A program made the position numbers and the translations under genes. From positions 1 to 12,033 of the forward strand of contig DASZHC010000069.1 in NCBI GenBank assembly GCA_035938215.1: a stretch of 12,033 nt of DNA. Direction: 5' to 3'. Below are positions 1-7,286 of this stretch, piece by piece (within the stretch, counting starts at the first letter, position 1; every line of letters begins with the position of its first letter). The notes beneath the pieces are model-generated. The model saw only the letters and a list, made by a program, of their open reading frames with translations, searched no databases and was not told where the DNA came from. This stretch comes from DASZHC01 sp035938215. Its GTDB lineage: Bacteria; Verrucomicrobiota; Verrucomicrobiia; Chthoniobacterales; JAFAMB01.

Positions 1-41
1 GTTCGCGCCTTGAAAATCAACCAACTGACCGACGGCGGTAT

Positions 42-66
42 GCCTCCTACTTATGACTCGATGCAC
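42..66. repeat. 25-bp direct repeat, copy 1
   Basis: This 25-base segment (gcctcctacttatgactcga followed by tgcac) recurs exactly at 269-293. Just before each copy lies a related acggc motif, with a small insertion in this copy, so the homologous unit probably extends slightly leftward. The identity is seen directly; reading it as the 3' end of an extragenic repeat unit is inference. Confidence 0.9.
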
Positions 67-152
67 TAGTGTCCTGTCCCCGAAATAAGCATATCTTTCG
101 TTGCGATCAAAATGGGCCGCCGGCAAGGCGCGAGGACGGCGCGTATCTAAAC

Positions 153-260
153 GGATACGTAACCGACGAGCAACGCAGAAAATCGGCCAAAGCGCCATCG
201 GCCCTCCGGGTTGGCTTGAAAAGGGTCCGTCTGCGTCGTTGTTCGTTCGTTGCGTAAGCC
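153..260. repeat. Large imperfect palindrome (extragenic hairpin element)
   Basis: Arm 153-179 is largely complementary to arm 230-260, with roughly four fifths of positions pairing once small bulges are allowed. An inner stem pairs gccaa at 186-190 with ttggc at 211-215. The structure lies entirely between the two copies of the 25-bp direct repeat. This resembles a REP- or MITE-type palindromic element, but no transposase and no recognised family can be seen. Short reading frames through it are low-complexity and are not credible genes. Confidence 0.6.
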
Positions 261-268
261 AACGGCAC

Positions 269-293
269 GCCTCCTACTTATGACTCGATGCAC
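269..293. repeat. 25-bp direct repeat, copy 2
   Basis: Exact second copy of the segment at 42-66. It ends 30 bp before the ALDH16 start codon, so it sits where the promoter or leader of the downstream operon should be. Sequence after the two copies diverges at once (tagtgtcc after the first, cagaatcc after the second), which marks the repeat's right boundary. Confidence 0.9.
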
Positions 294-323
294 CAGAATC
301 CCAAATCGTGAAAACGGATCTTC

Positions 324-2726
324 ATGAGCAGTGTAGGCGAGATCTTTGAAACCATGGAATACGGACCCTCGCCGGAAACCGCGGAGATCGCCGTCGAGTG
401 GCTTGAGGAGCATCGGCGCGTATTTTATCCGTTCATTGATGGTGGATTCGGCAGATTCATCGACGAATGCTATTTCGAATCAATCGATCCTCGCGACGGC
501 CGAGCTCTGGCTCGAATTGTTCGGTGTGGTGAGATTGAAATCAACGCAGCGGTCGAAGCTGCGAAGTTGGCATTCCCCCGTTGGTCAGCTCTGACGGGTT
601 ACGAACGAGCGCGTTACCTTCGAGCCATAGCGCGCCAGATCCAGAAGCACGCTCGCTTGTTCGCCGTCCTTGAAACCCTGGATAGCGGAAAGGCGATTCA
701 TGAGTCGCGGGACGTCGAAATGTCTCTGGTCGTGCGGCACTTTTATCATCACGCCGGCTGGGCACACCTTCGAAACGAAACATTTATCGGCTATGAACCG
801 ATCGGGGTTTGTGGCCAGATCATCCCAGACAGTTTTCCTCTGCTCATGCTTGCATGGAAGATCGCTCCGGCTCTTGCTGCCGGAAATACGGTAGTTATCA
901 AGCCGTCAGCATCGACATCTTTGGTGGCTCTGCTTTTCGCTGAACTATTGCTACAGATCCAATTCCCTCCAGGTGTCATTAACATAGTCACCGGTGATGC
1001 CACAACCGGTGAACTCATTGTCAGGCATCGCGATATTCAAAAAATTGCGTTCACAGGCTCCACAGAAGTCGGAAGGCAGATTCGCATCGAGACGGCCGGC
1101 TCAGGCAAACATCTCTCACTGTCCCTGACGGGGAAATCTCCATTTATTGTGTTTGACGACGCAGATCTTGATAGCGCCGTGACAGGGATCGTAAACGCAG
1201 TTTGGTCTGGTCAAGGCGAAGCGTGCCGAGCAGGGAACCGCCTGCTGCTGCAGGAAAGCATCTACGAGAAAGTGCTCGCCAACCTGCGCCGGCACATGGA
1301 GACATTGCGCGTCGGTGACCCTCTGGAGGGGGGCACCGACATGGGCCCGATTGCGACCGCGCAGCAGTTGCAACAGATTCAGCGTCTCGTCGAGCAGGCG
1401 AAGGCTGACGGTGCGACGTTCTGGCAGCCGAGCTGGGTTCCACCTCGGGAAGGTTTTTTTTGTTCCCCGATTCTTTTCAGTGACGTTGAAGCTTCTTCTG
1501 CTCTTGCGCAGATCGATATTTCCGGCCCGGTTCTCGTGGCGTCGAGTTTTCGGCATGCGACGGAGGCGGTCGAGTTGGCAAACAACACAATCTACGGGCT
1601 CACAGCTTCAGTTTGGACCGAGAATATGAGCACGGCTCTTGAGGTCGCGCCAAAACTCAAAGCTGGAACTGTCTGGATCAACTCTGCAAACCTTTTTGAT
1701 GCCGCATCGGGTTTCGGAGGGTATCGGGAAAGTGGTTTCGCCAGGGAAGGGGGAAACGAGGGAATGTACGAGTATTTGATACCGGGCTGGGAACGTTCCC
1801 TTTCGTCCTACGATAAGCATGAATTTGACCTTTATCCGAGACCGGTCGGCTCTTCCGCGCGCGACCTGAAGGCGGAAGAATTCATTAATCGCTCAGCGAG
1901 ACATTATATCGGAGGAAAACAGGTCCGATCCGATAGCGGGTACAGCTTTGCGGTGAGAGATGCGGAAGGCAGCTTTGCGTCGGAAGCGGGCCTGGGAAAT
2001 CGAAAAGATATTCGGAACGCTGTAGAAGCGGCGCAAGGAGCGGGCGACTGGTCCCGAACAGCAGCACATGAGCGAGGTCAGACGCTTTGCCACATCGCTG
2101 AAAATCTTTCGATTCGAGCCAGTGAATTTTCGAATCGCTTGCGCATGCTGACCGGAGTCGGCGAATGGGAAGCAAAGCGTGAGGTGGACAAGGCGGTCGA
2201 GCGACTTTTTTATTACGCGGCGTGGGCCGACAAATATGACGGCCACGTTCATCAGACGGCATCCAGGAAAGTTGCTTTGGCAATGCCTGAGCCTTGGGGC
2301 GTTATGGGGCTGATCTGTCCGTCCGAACATCCTCTCTTATGGTTGGTGACGTTGTTCGCCCCTGCAATCGCTGTCGGCAATCGCGTTATCGCAATTCCTT
2401 CCGCGCGATTTCCCACGCCTGCAACAGACTTTTGTCAGGTGCTGGGCACCAGCAGCGTGCCACCCGGCGTCATCAATCTGGTAACGGGTCATTCGGATGA
2501 TCTTGCAAAGGTTCTCGCGCACCATGACGACGTGGGCGCAATCTGGTACGTCGGCTCAACCAAAGGCAGTGCCGCCGTCGAGCGCGAATCCAGAGGCAAT
2601 CTGAAGGCGTCGTGGGTCAATCGCGGTAAGCGCCGAAACTTGTTTGACGACCATCAGGCTCAGGGCTGGGAATACCTGCGTCACGCCGTACAAATTAAAA
2701 ACATTTGGCTGCCTTACGGAAAGTGA
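324..2726 (+). CDS. Two-domain aldehyde dehydrogenase of the ALDH16 type, 800 aa
   Basis: Predicted NAD(P)-linked aldehyde dehydrogenase of the ALDH16 family, whose members are about 800 residues and carry a full ALDH domain plus a second, truncated one. From memory, both ends match human ALDH16A1: the N-terminus carries EYGP-PE and the C-terminus ends in a WLP-G motif. Domain 1 (about 40-490) has FTGSTEVGR and a cysteine motif with Cys301 (GEACRAGNR). Domain 2 (about 510-800) lacks the catalytic half. Oddities: the oxyanion Asn of the usual PWNFP motif is Ser170, the general-base Glu of LELGGK is Ser267, and the coenzyme-contacting Glu of EIFGP is Asp398. Cys301 is therefore the only standard catalytic residue left, and classical dehydrogenase activity is doubtful. 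The ATG at 324 gives an N-terminus of family length; no clear Shine-Dalgarno precedes it. It leads a run with the ABM and iron-ADH genes. Confidence 0.93.
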   Translation: MSSVGEIFETMEYGPSPETAEIAVEWLEEHRRVFYPFIDGGFGRFIDECYFESIDPRDGRALARIVRCGEIEINAAVEAAKLAFPRWSALTGYERARYLRAIARQIQKHARLFAVLETLDSGKAIHESRDVEMSLVVRHFYHHAGWAHLRNETFIGYEPIGVCGQIIPDSFPLLMLAWKIAPALAAGNTVVIKPSASTSLVALLFAELLLQIQFPPGVINIVTGDATTGELIVRHRDIQKIAFTGSTEVGRQIRIETAGSGKHLSLSLTGKSPFIVFDDADLDSAVTGIVNAVWSGQGEACRAGNRLLLQESIYEKVLANLRRHMETLRVGDPLEGGTDMGPIATAQQLQQIQRLVEQAKADGATFWQPSWVPPREGFFCSPILFSDVEASSALAQIDISGPVLVASSFRHATEAVELANNTIYGLTASVWTENMSTALEVAPKLKAGTVWINSANLFDAASGFGGYRESGFAREGGNEGMYEYLIPGWERSLSSYDKHEFDLYPRPVGSSARDLKAEEFINRSARHYIGGKQVRSDSGYSFAVRDAEGSFASEAGLGNRKDIRNAVEAAQGAGDWSRTAAHERGQTLCHIAENLSIRASEFSNRLRMLTGVGEWEAKREVDKAVERLFYYAAWADKYDGHVHQTASRKVALAMPEPWGVMGLICPSEHPLLWLVTLFAPAIAVGNRVIAIPSARFPTPATDFCQVLGTSSVPPGVINLVTGHSDDLAKVLAHHDDVGAIWYVGSTKGSAAVERESRGNLKASWVNRGKRRNLFDDHQAQGWEYLRHAVQIKNIWLPYGK

Positions 2727-2744
2727 AGGATTAAGGCGATCGCC

Positions 2745-2807
2745 GTTTGGAGTTTGGAGTTCGAGGTTTGGAGTTTGGAGTTCGGGGTTCGGAATTTGGG
2801 GTTTGGT
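2745..2807 (+). repeat. Heptamer tandem repeat, nine units
   Basis: Nine consecutive 7-mers follow the pattern gttTgga/gttCggg. Two larger 21-base units (2745-2765 and 2766-2786) differ only near the end. The array fills most of the 82-bp gap between the ALDH16 stop and the ABM start and ends one base before the ATG, so it occupies the ribosome-binding region. Period-7 arrays like this occur as short tandemly repeated sequences in several bacterial groups; any role here is unknown. Confidence 0.9.
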
Positions 2808-2808
2808 T

Positions 2809-3114
2809 ATGTTAATCGTTCATGTTCATGTTCGCGTAAGACAGGAGCACATGGAAGCGTTCCGCGAGGAAACACTCCAGAATGCGCGTTCGAGCGTCCT
2901 GGAGCCTGGAATCGCGCGATTTGATGTCATTCAACAACTGGATGATCCAAGGCACTTTGTTCTCGTCGAAATCTACAGAGACGAGGCGGCGGCGAAGTCA
3001 CATAAAGAGACCGCTCATTACGCAGCATGGCGGGACGCAGTCGCTTCAATGATGGCGGAACCGCGCGCAAGTGTGAAATTCAAAAATATCTTTCCCGGGG
3101 ACGAGGGATGGTAA
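2809..3114 (+). CDS. LsrG-like ABM-domain protein, 101 aa
   Basis: Small dimeric alpha+beta-barrel protein of the antibiotic biosynthesis monooxygenase (ABM) superfamily. From memory it resembles E. coli LsrG, which isomerises phospho-AI-2: both are about 100 residues, with RFDV (37-40) followed by HKETAHY (65-71) and a GP/EPR-type turn near the end. No cofactor is expected. The start at 2809 gives a normal-length domain that begins straight with the first strand; in-frame sequence upstream is just the tandem repeat. Its stop codon overlaps the start of the iron-ADH gene, which suggests translational coupling and a shared pathway handling small carbonyl compounds. The precise substrate cannot be read from the sequence; family members also include monooxygenases and proteins of unknown role. 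Confidence 0.85.
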   Translation: MLIVHVHVRVRQEHMEAFREETLQNARSSVLEPGIARFDVIQQLDDPRHFVLVEIYRDEAAAKSHKETAHYAAWRDAVASMMAEPRASVKFKNIFPGDEGW

Positions 3115-4271
3115 GCGTTCAGTTTGAGTTTGCCACTGCGACCCGGGTCATATTTGGAGCCGGAAAGCTGAAAGAGGTCGGTCCGATCGCCGCAAACATT
3201 GGTCAATATGCTCTGATCGTGGAAGGGGGGAATGCGGATCGATCCCTGCCATTGCGGTCGGTGCTTGAGGCAGCGGGAATCGGCTACTCAACATTGGAAA
3301 TTCGCGGTGAACCCGCAATCGAAGATATTGTGCGGGGTGTGCGGAAGGTTCGTGAGGCGAATTGCGATCTCATCATCGGTTTTGGCGGGGGAAGCGTAGT
3401 CGATTCGGCGAAAGCAATCGCGGCTCTAACAACAAATCCCGGAGAAGTTATTGACTATCTGGAGACAGTCGGACGCGGGAAACCGATCATGGTTCCACCG
3501 CTGACTTCGATCGCAATACCTACTACAGCGGGAACTGGGGCTGAGGTGACACGGAACGCGGTCCTGGCGTCTCGCCAACATCGAGTGAAGGCAAGTTTGC
3601 GGAGCCCCTATTTGCTGCCGCGCATTGCGTTGGTTGATCCTGAGCTGACTTATGGTTTACCTCCATCGCTGACTGCGTCAACGGGCCTTGACGCCCTTAC
3701 GCAGTTGATCGAGCCCTTCGTGAGCGCGCGCGCCAATCCCCTTACGGACGCCCTCTGCCTTGAAGGCGCGCGCCGAGCAGCTCGATCGCTTGAAAAGGCA
3801 TGCAAGAAGGGGAACGATCCCGTGGCCCGCCAAGACATGGCACTGGCAAGTCTGTTTGGCGGCTTGGCTCTCGCGAACTCCGGCCTGGGAGCAGTGCACG
3901 GTTTTGCAGCGCCAATCGGCGGAATGTTTTCTGCCCCGCACGGCGCTGTCTGCGCGGCTCTGCTCCCCTATGTAATGGAAATCAACGTCCGCGCGCTCCG
4001 GCAACGCGCCTCTAACAGCGATTCGCTGGATCGGTATACAAAAATCGCTGCCATCGTTACTCAATCCGAGAGAGCGAACATAGAGGACGGCATAGGGTGG
4101 ATCCGGGACCTATGTAACGCACTTGCGATTCCTCGCTTGCGAGCGTTTGCAATACAGGAGAAAGACGTGCCAATCCTCGTCGAGCTGGCGGCAAAGGCAA
4201 GCAGCATGAAGGCGAATCCGATCGCACTCACTCACGAGGAGTTAACGGAGTCACTGACCCGCGCGATTTGA
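3108..4271 (+). CDS. Iron-containing (type III) alcohol dehydrogenase, 387 aa
   Basis: NAD(P)-dependent group III alcohol dehydrogenase, which interconverts an alcohol or diol and its aldehyde (relatives include lactaldehyde reductase FucO and 1,3-propanediol dehydrogenase). The nucleotide-binding motif GGGS lies at 93-96, followed by VDSAKA. PTTAGTGAE is the family signature around the cofactor. Metal ligands expected from FucO align as Asp195, Gln199, His264 and His278, so the second ligand is Gln instead of His, in a DALTQ context. Length is normal. The ATG at 3108 overlaps the ABM gene by 7 bp and starts at the usual point before the first beta strand; a GTG at 3111 is also possible. With the ALDH16 and ABM genes it would fit a small aldehyde/alcohol catabolic operon. 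Confidence 0.92.
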   Translation: MVSVQFEFATATRVIFGAGKLKEVGPIAANIGQYALIVEGGNADRSLPLRSVLEAAGIGYSTLEIRGEPAIEDIVRGVRKVREANCDLIIGFGGGSVVDSAKAIAALTTNPGEVIDYLETVGRGKPIMVPPLTSIAIPTTAGTGAEVTRNAVLASRQHRVKASLRSPYLLPRIALVDPELTYGLPPSLTASTGLDALTQLIEPFVSARANPLTDALCLEGARRAARSLEKACKKGNDPVARQDMALASLFGGLALANSGLGAVHGFAAPIGGMFSAPHGAVCAALLPYVMEINVRALRQRASNSDSLDRYTKIAAIVTQSERANIEDGIGWIRDLCNALAIPRLRAFAIQEKDVPILVELAAKASSMKANPIALTHEELTESLTRAI

Positions 4272-4376
4272 AGCGTTGCTCCTCAAACGGTCGCCGCGCG
4301 GTTGCAACTCCGGATTTGGCTGCCGGAAAGAGCGCATTGCTTTTTGAAGGGCTCGTATCTAGATTCCATTTCAGAC

Positions 4377-5285
4377 ATGAGAGTCTTTACCTATTCCAAG
4401 TGGGACGCGGTTTGCGTTTTGTGCGGGCTGCTTCATTTTTCCTACGTTCTAACTCTCTTCTTCATATTCCCCTACGCGCCATGGTGGATGCTGGTATGTA
4501 TGGGCCTGATTTATTCCGTAAGCGTGTCCTGGAATATCAACGGTGTTTCGCATAACCTGATCCACAATCCGTTCTTTAAATCGAGGATTCTAAATCGGCT
4601 GTTCAGCGTCATGGAATCGGTGACGCTGGGAATCTCGCAAACCTTTTATAAACATGTGCATCACCGGCATCACATGGGAAATAGTGATCGCCCGGATGAA
4701 CATGGACATACACATGACTGGATTTCTATCTATCGACATGGGAAGAATGGCGAGGCGGAAAACCCTTGGAGCTACATTTTTCTCAGCTATCTTCGGGAGG
4801 ATCCAAAAGCCATCTATGCCGAAATTAAGAGAAAGAACCCGGTCGATGCGCGCTGGGGTATCACGGAGATCGTAGTGCTTGGAGCGACAATTGCCGTCGG
4901 CCTCGTGCTGAACTGGAAGTTCTGGGTCTTCTTTCTCCCGTTTTACTATTTGGGACATTGCTGTACGTACTTGAACGGCTTTTTCCTTCACTATGGCGGT
5001 AACCCCGATAAACCCATAGCCTGGGGAGTGAGTTCCTACGACAAATGGTACAACCTGCTTTGGTTCAACAACGGCTACCACGCCGAGCATCATTTTCGCC
5101 CCAAGCTGCATTGGACCCGGATGAAGCAGTTTCGCGAGCAAATTGTTGAGGAGCAGAAGAGGGAAGGCGTGCGGGTTATTAAACCTCCCCACGCGCTAGG
5201 TTTTCTGGATCCGAACCTGCCTCCGCGGCGCTATTCCTCCCGTGCGAAACCGGAGAGTTCACCCGCGAAGCCGACTACGGTGTAA
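4377..5285 (+). CDS. Membrane fatty-acid desaturase/hydroxylase family protein, 302 aa
   Basis: Di-iron integral membrane enzyme of the fatty acid desaturase superfamily (PF00487 type), expected to desaturate or hydroxylate an acyl chain or isoprenoid using O2. All three histidine boxes are present: H59xxxH63, H95xxHH99 and H235xxHH239 (GYHAEHHF). Hydrophobic stretches near 8-55 and near 160-200 give the usual paired membrane hairpins. An extra His-rich loop (EHGHTHDW) follows box 2. The last ~35 residues are a basic, Pro-rich tail. I prefer the ATG at 4377; a TTG at 4302 would add 25 residues with no obvious domain. It sits 105 bp after the alcohol dehydrogenase on the same strand, so co-transcription is possible. 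Substrate is unknown; adjacent lipid and membrane genes favour an envelope lipid. Confidence 0.88.
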   Translation: MRVFTYSKWDAVCVLCGLLHFSYVLTLFFIFPYAPWWMLVCMGLIYSVSVSWNINGVSHNLIHNPFFKSRILNRLFSVMESVTLGISQTFYKHVHHRHHMGNSDRPDEHGHTHDWISIYRHGKNGEAENPWSYIFLSYLREDPKAIYAEIKRKNPVDARWGITEIVVLGATIAVGLVLNWKFWVFFLPFYYLGHCCTYLNGFFLHYGGNPDKPIAWGVSSYDKWYNLLWFNNGYHAEHHFRPKLHWTRMKQFREQIVEEQKREGVRVIKPPHALGFLDPNLPPRRYSSRAKPESSPAKPTTV

Positions 5286-5331
5286 GTCCGGACAGCAACC
5301 AGACGCGCGTGATAAATGGGACATGGCAATA

Positions 5332-5352
5332 GGGCGGATCTCCGAGCCGCCC
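5332..5352. terminator. GC-rich hairpin in a convergent gap, possible terminator
   Basis: A perfect 6-bp stem, gggcgg/ccgccc, closes a 9-base loop 46 bp after the desaturase stop. The gap lies between convergent genes, so the hairpin could serve either strand. No T-tract follows on either side, so it is not a textbook intrinsic terminator. Confidence 0.35.
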
Positions 5353-5492
5353 GCCGGAAACGGTATGGCAGGGGCGGATCGACGAGCGATGACGGCATGC
5401 TCCAGGTTGGCGGGTCATTGCTTGTTTCTGCGGAGTCACCAGCACACGGCCGTTTCGACTTCAATTTGTTATTTGTGGTCGCCCTGCGGGAA

Positions 5493-5831
5493 TCAACTCC
5501 CCGCGACAAACGCTGTTCCCAGACAAATCAGTATCAGGCCGATCCAGAGATCACGCGACATTTTTTCCTTCAGAATCAGCCATGCCGCGAATGCGAGAAG
5601 CACTCTGTCGAGCCCTTCGAAGGGATACAGGTAGCTCAGGTTGAAGCGATGCAGGAGAGATAGCCAGGTAAAAAAGGACACCGTCATGACCAGCACACCT
5701 CCGGCTAGATCGAGTTTTCGCCGGAAAGCACTGCTCTTCGAGTGGTCGGTCATAGCATGTTTAAAAAAGATCTGGCCGGTAACAGAGCAGGCAATCGAAA
5801 ACAGGACGAGACAAAATAGAAAGAACGTCAC
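5493..5831 (-). CDS. Four-helix SMR/ArnE-like half-transporter, 112 aa
   Basis: Small inner-membrane protein with four predicted helices, of the drug/metabolite transporter superfamily. It resembles the ArnE half of the ArnE/ArnF flippase for lipid-linked aminoarabinose and the EmrE-type SMR proteins. TM1 carries Ser16-Val-Thr-Gly-Gln20 and Lys24; Ser16 aligns with EmrE Glu14. From memory, E. coli ArnE likewise has Ser there, in SVAGQ. The C-terminal helix follows the family pattern, with KEK before W-IG and a Gly-rich end. The GTG at 5831 is chosen because it overlaps the upstream gene's stop by 4 bp (GTGA) and has a GGAGG seven bases before it; an ATG at 5906 would lie well inside the upstream gene. 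Probably forms a heterodimer with the product of 5828-6283. Lipid-linked substrate is inference. Confidence 0.85.
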   Translation of the reverse strand: MTFFLFCLVLFSIACSVTGQIFFKHAMTDHSKSSAFRRKLDLAGGVLVMTVSFFTWLSLLHRFNLSYLYPFEGLDRVLLAFAAWLILKEKMSRDLWIGLILICLGTAFVAGS

Positions 5832-6283
5832 AGTTTTTCCTCCGCGCGAGCTGCAGGCCGGGCAATAAAAAACACGCCCAGCGCAACCAGGAAAACACCG
5901 ATCCAACGCCGGGAGGAAATAGCTTCACCTAAAAAAAGCCATGACCCGACAGCAACCATGATATGGTTCGTAGCCGCAAAGTTATAGGCGATTATCAAGG
6001 GAACGGACCTCAGCGCGTATAGCCAGGAGAAGAGAGAGCCGATAACCGCAAAAATCCCCAACCAAATCCAATAAGCGAAAAAGTTGGAAACAGTGTACCA
6101 GGGAGGCGCGAACTGAGTGTCGACTCCGATTTTCAGAAAGATCTGGGAGGCTGCGGTCAGGATAATGCTGATAAAGAGCTGAAGGTAGGGATGAAGCAGT
6201 GGTGACTTGCGCTTTCTCCTGGCCTCGTCTTCAGATTCGGCCGGAACGTTGTCCGATTTGGTTTGATTGGTAGTGCTCGACAT
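5828..6283 (-). CDS. Four-helix SMR/ArnF-like half-transporter with long N-terminus, 151 aa
   Basis: Partner of the gene at 5493-5831. Four hydrophobic helices run from about residue 33 to 143, with TM1 holding Thr43-Ala-Ala-Ser-Gln47 and Lys51. Thr43 aligns with EmrE Glu14, so neither member of this pair has a membrane acidic residue there. The last helix has the EamA-like pattern with GEA followed by W-IG-F. Unusual for the family is a charged, hydrophilic N-terminus of about 32 residues that includes ARRKRK, presumably cytoplasmic. The start is not certain: the ATG at 6283 is preferred over a TTG at 6352, and neither has a clear Shine-Dalgarno. The start region faces the SDR gene, so 6284-6400 should hold divergent promoters. 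Role as a lipid-intermediate flippase subunit is inferred from the ArnE/ArnF parallel. Confidence 0.78.
   Translation of the reverse strand: MSSTTNQTKSDNVPAESEDEARRKRKSPLLHPYLQLFISIILTAASQIFLKIGVDTQFAPPWYTVSNFFAYWIWLGIFAVIGSLFSWLYALRSVPLIIAYNFAATNHIMVAVGSWLFLGEAISSRRWIGVFLVALGVFFIARPAARAEEKL
5839..5843 (-). promoter_or_regulatory. Ribosome-binding site deciding a GTG start
   Basis: On the minus strand GGAGG lies seven bases before the GTG at 5831, within the last codons of the upstream half-transporter gene. It supports the GTG start and translational coupling of the pair. Confidence 0.75.
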
Positions 6284-6400
6284 TGCCGATTTCGGATTCA
6301 GAAAAGCGTTGATTCGCTTGCAAATGGATGGCTTGGCTTGGGAAAATTGCAATTCCCTTTCATCATTCGATGTGCTTTATAACCGTCTCCTATCTCTCTT

Positions 6401-7279
6401 ATGAAAAATGCTGTGATAACCGGTGTATCGACAGGCATCGGCTACGCCTGCGTCAAAGTCTTACTCACCCATGGATTTCGCGTTTTTGGGAGCGTGCGCA
6501 AGCATGGAGACGCGGTGCGTTTGCAGCAAGAATTCGGGGAGAAATATGTGCCCCTTTTGTTTGATGTAACGGACGAGGGCGCAGTGCAGGCAGGGGCAGC
6601 AGAGGTTGCAGAGCGCCTCGGCACGAGCGTGTTGGACGGACTGGTAAATAACGCGGGGGTCGAAGTAGCCGGTCCTCTGTCTCATCTCCCGGCTGACCAA
6701 TTCAGATACCAGCTCGACGTCAATCTGGTTGGCCCTCATATCGTGACACAAGCTTTCCTGCCGTTGCTCGGCGCCGATCCTTCACGAAAAGGCACTCCCG
6801 GCAGAATCATCAATATCAGTTCGGCAAGCGGCAAAATCGCAAGCCCGTTTCTGGGTTTTTACTCAGCTTCAAAGTTTGGCCTAGAGGGTCTTTCCGAGAG
6901 CCTTAGACGTGAACTGATCTTGTTCGGGATTGATGTCATAATCATTGGCCCGGGCGCAATTGTGACACCGATCTGGCAGAAATCAGAGGCGGGAATAACT
7001 GAGCGATTTCGCCAAACGCCTTATGCGGAGGCGCTGGATAAGTTTGAGCGTTATTCGCTCAAAGAAGGGGCGAGCGGTTATCCGCCGGAGGTGATTGGAA
7101 ATGCCGTCTGGCGGGCGCTAACCGCGTCGAGACCGAAGATACGCTATGCGATCGTGCCAAATCGTCTCACCAACTGGATCATTCCCCGTCTGATGCCAAT
7201 GCGGATACTCGACAGGCTGGTCAGTCGGTTTATGGGTATCAAAAGACGCCCCGCACGGACCGGGCATGGAGTCTCCTGA
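6401..7279 (+). CDS. Classical short-chain dehydrogenase/reductase, 292 aa
   Basis: NAD(P)-dependent oxidoreductase of the classical SDR family. It has the cofactor motif TGVSTGIG (7-14), acidic Asp55 in the adenine-loop region, NNAG (83-86) and a complete catalytic tetrad: Asn108, Ser141, Tyr154 and Lys158 in YSASK. PGAIVTP (about 184-190) is the usual post-catalytic loop. The C-terminal ~90 residues form the substrate-binding part and include a hydrophobic, Arg-rich tail, like SDRs that act on lipids, retinoids or sterols. An SDR acting on a keto or hydroxy lipid would fit the neighbouring desaturase and membrane genes, but the substrate is not readable. No strong Shine-Dalgarno precedes the ATG; tataac at 6378-6383 could be a -10 element, though no matching -35 is seen. 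Its stop lies 7 bp from the convergent gene's stop. Confidence 0.9.
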   Translation: MKNAVITGVSTGIGYACVKVLLTHGFRVFGSVRKHGDAVRLQQEFGEKYVPLLFDVTDEGAVQAGAAEVAERLGTSVLDGLVNNAGVEVAGPLSHLPADQFRYQLDVNLVGPHIVTQAFLPLLGADPSRKGTPGRIINISSASGKIASPFLGFYSASKFGLEGLSESLRRELILFGIDVIIIGPGAIVTPIWQKSEAGITERFRQTPYAEALDKFERYSLKEGASGYPPEVIGNAVWRALTASRPKIRYAIVPNRLTNWIIPRLMPMRILDRLVSRFMGIKRRPARTGHGVS

Positions 7280-7286
7280 GCCGCAT

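Noticed and set aside
69..413. Short reading frames on both strands in the 5' region
   Set aside because: They run through the palindromic repeat, are rich in Arg and resemble no family; the ALDH16 gene accounts for the part from 324.
1116..1556. Minus-strand frames opposite the ALDH16 gene (also 1885-2330)
   Set aside because: They lie wholly inside a clearly homologous plus-strand gene and have no protein-like features.
4590..5192. 200-codon minus-strand frame opposite the desaturase
   Set aside because: It is a shadow of the plus-strand gene, which has all three histidine boxes in frame.
5231..5634. Frames between the desaturase and the first half-transporter on both strands
   Set aside because: They overlap the ends of supported genes, have low-complexity composition and no ribosome-binding site.
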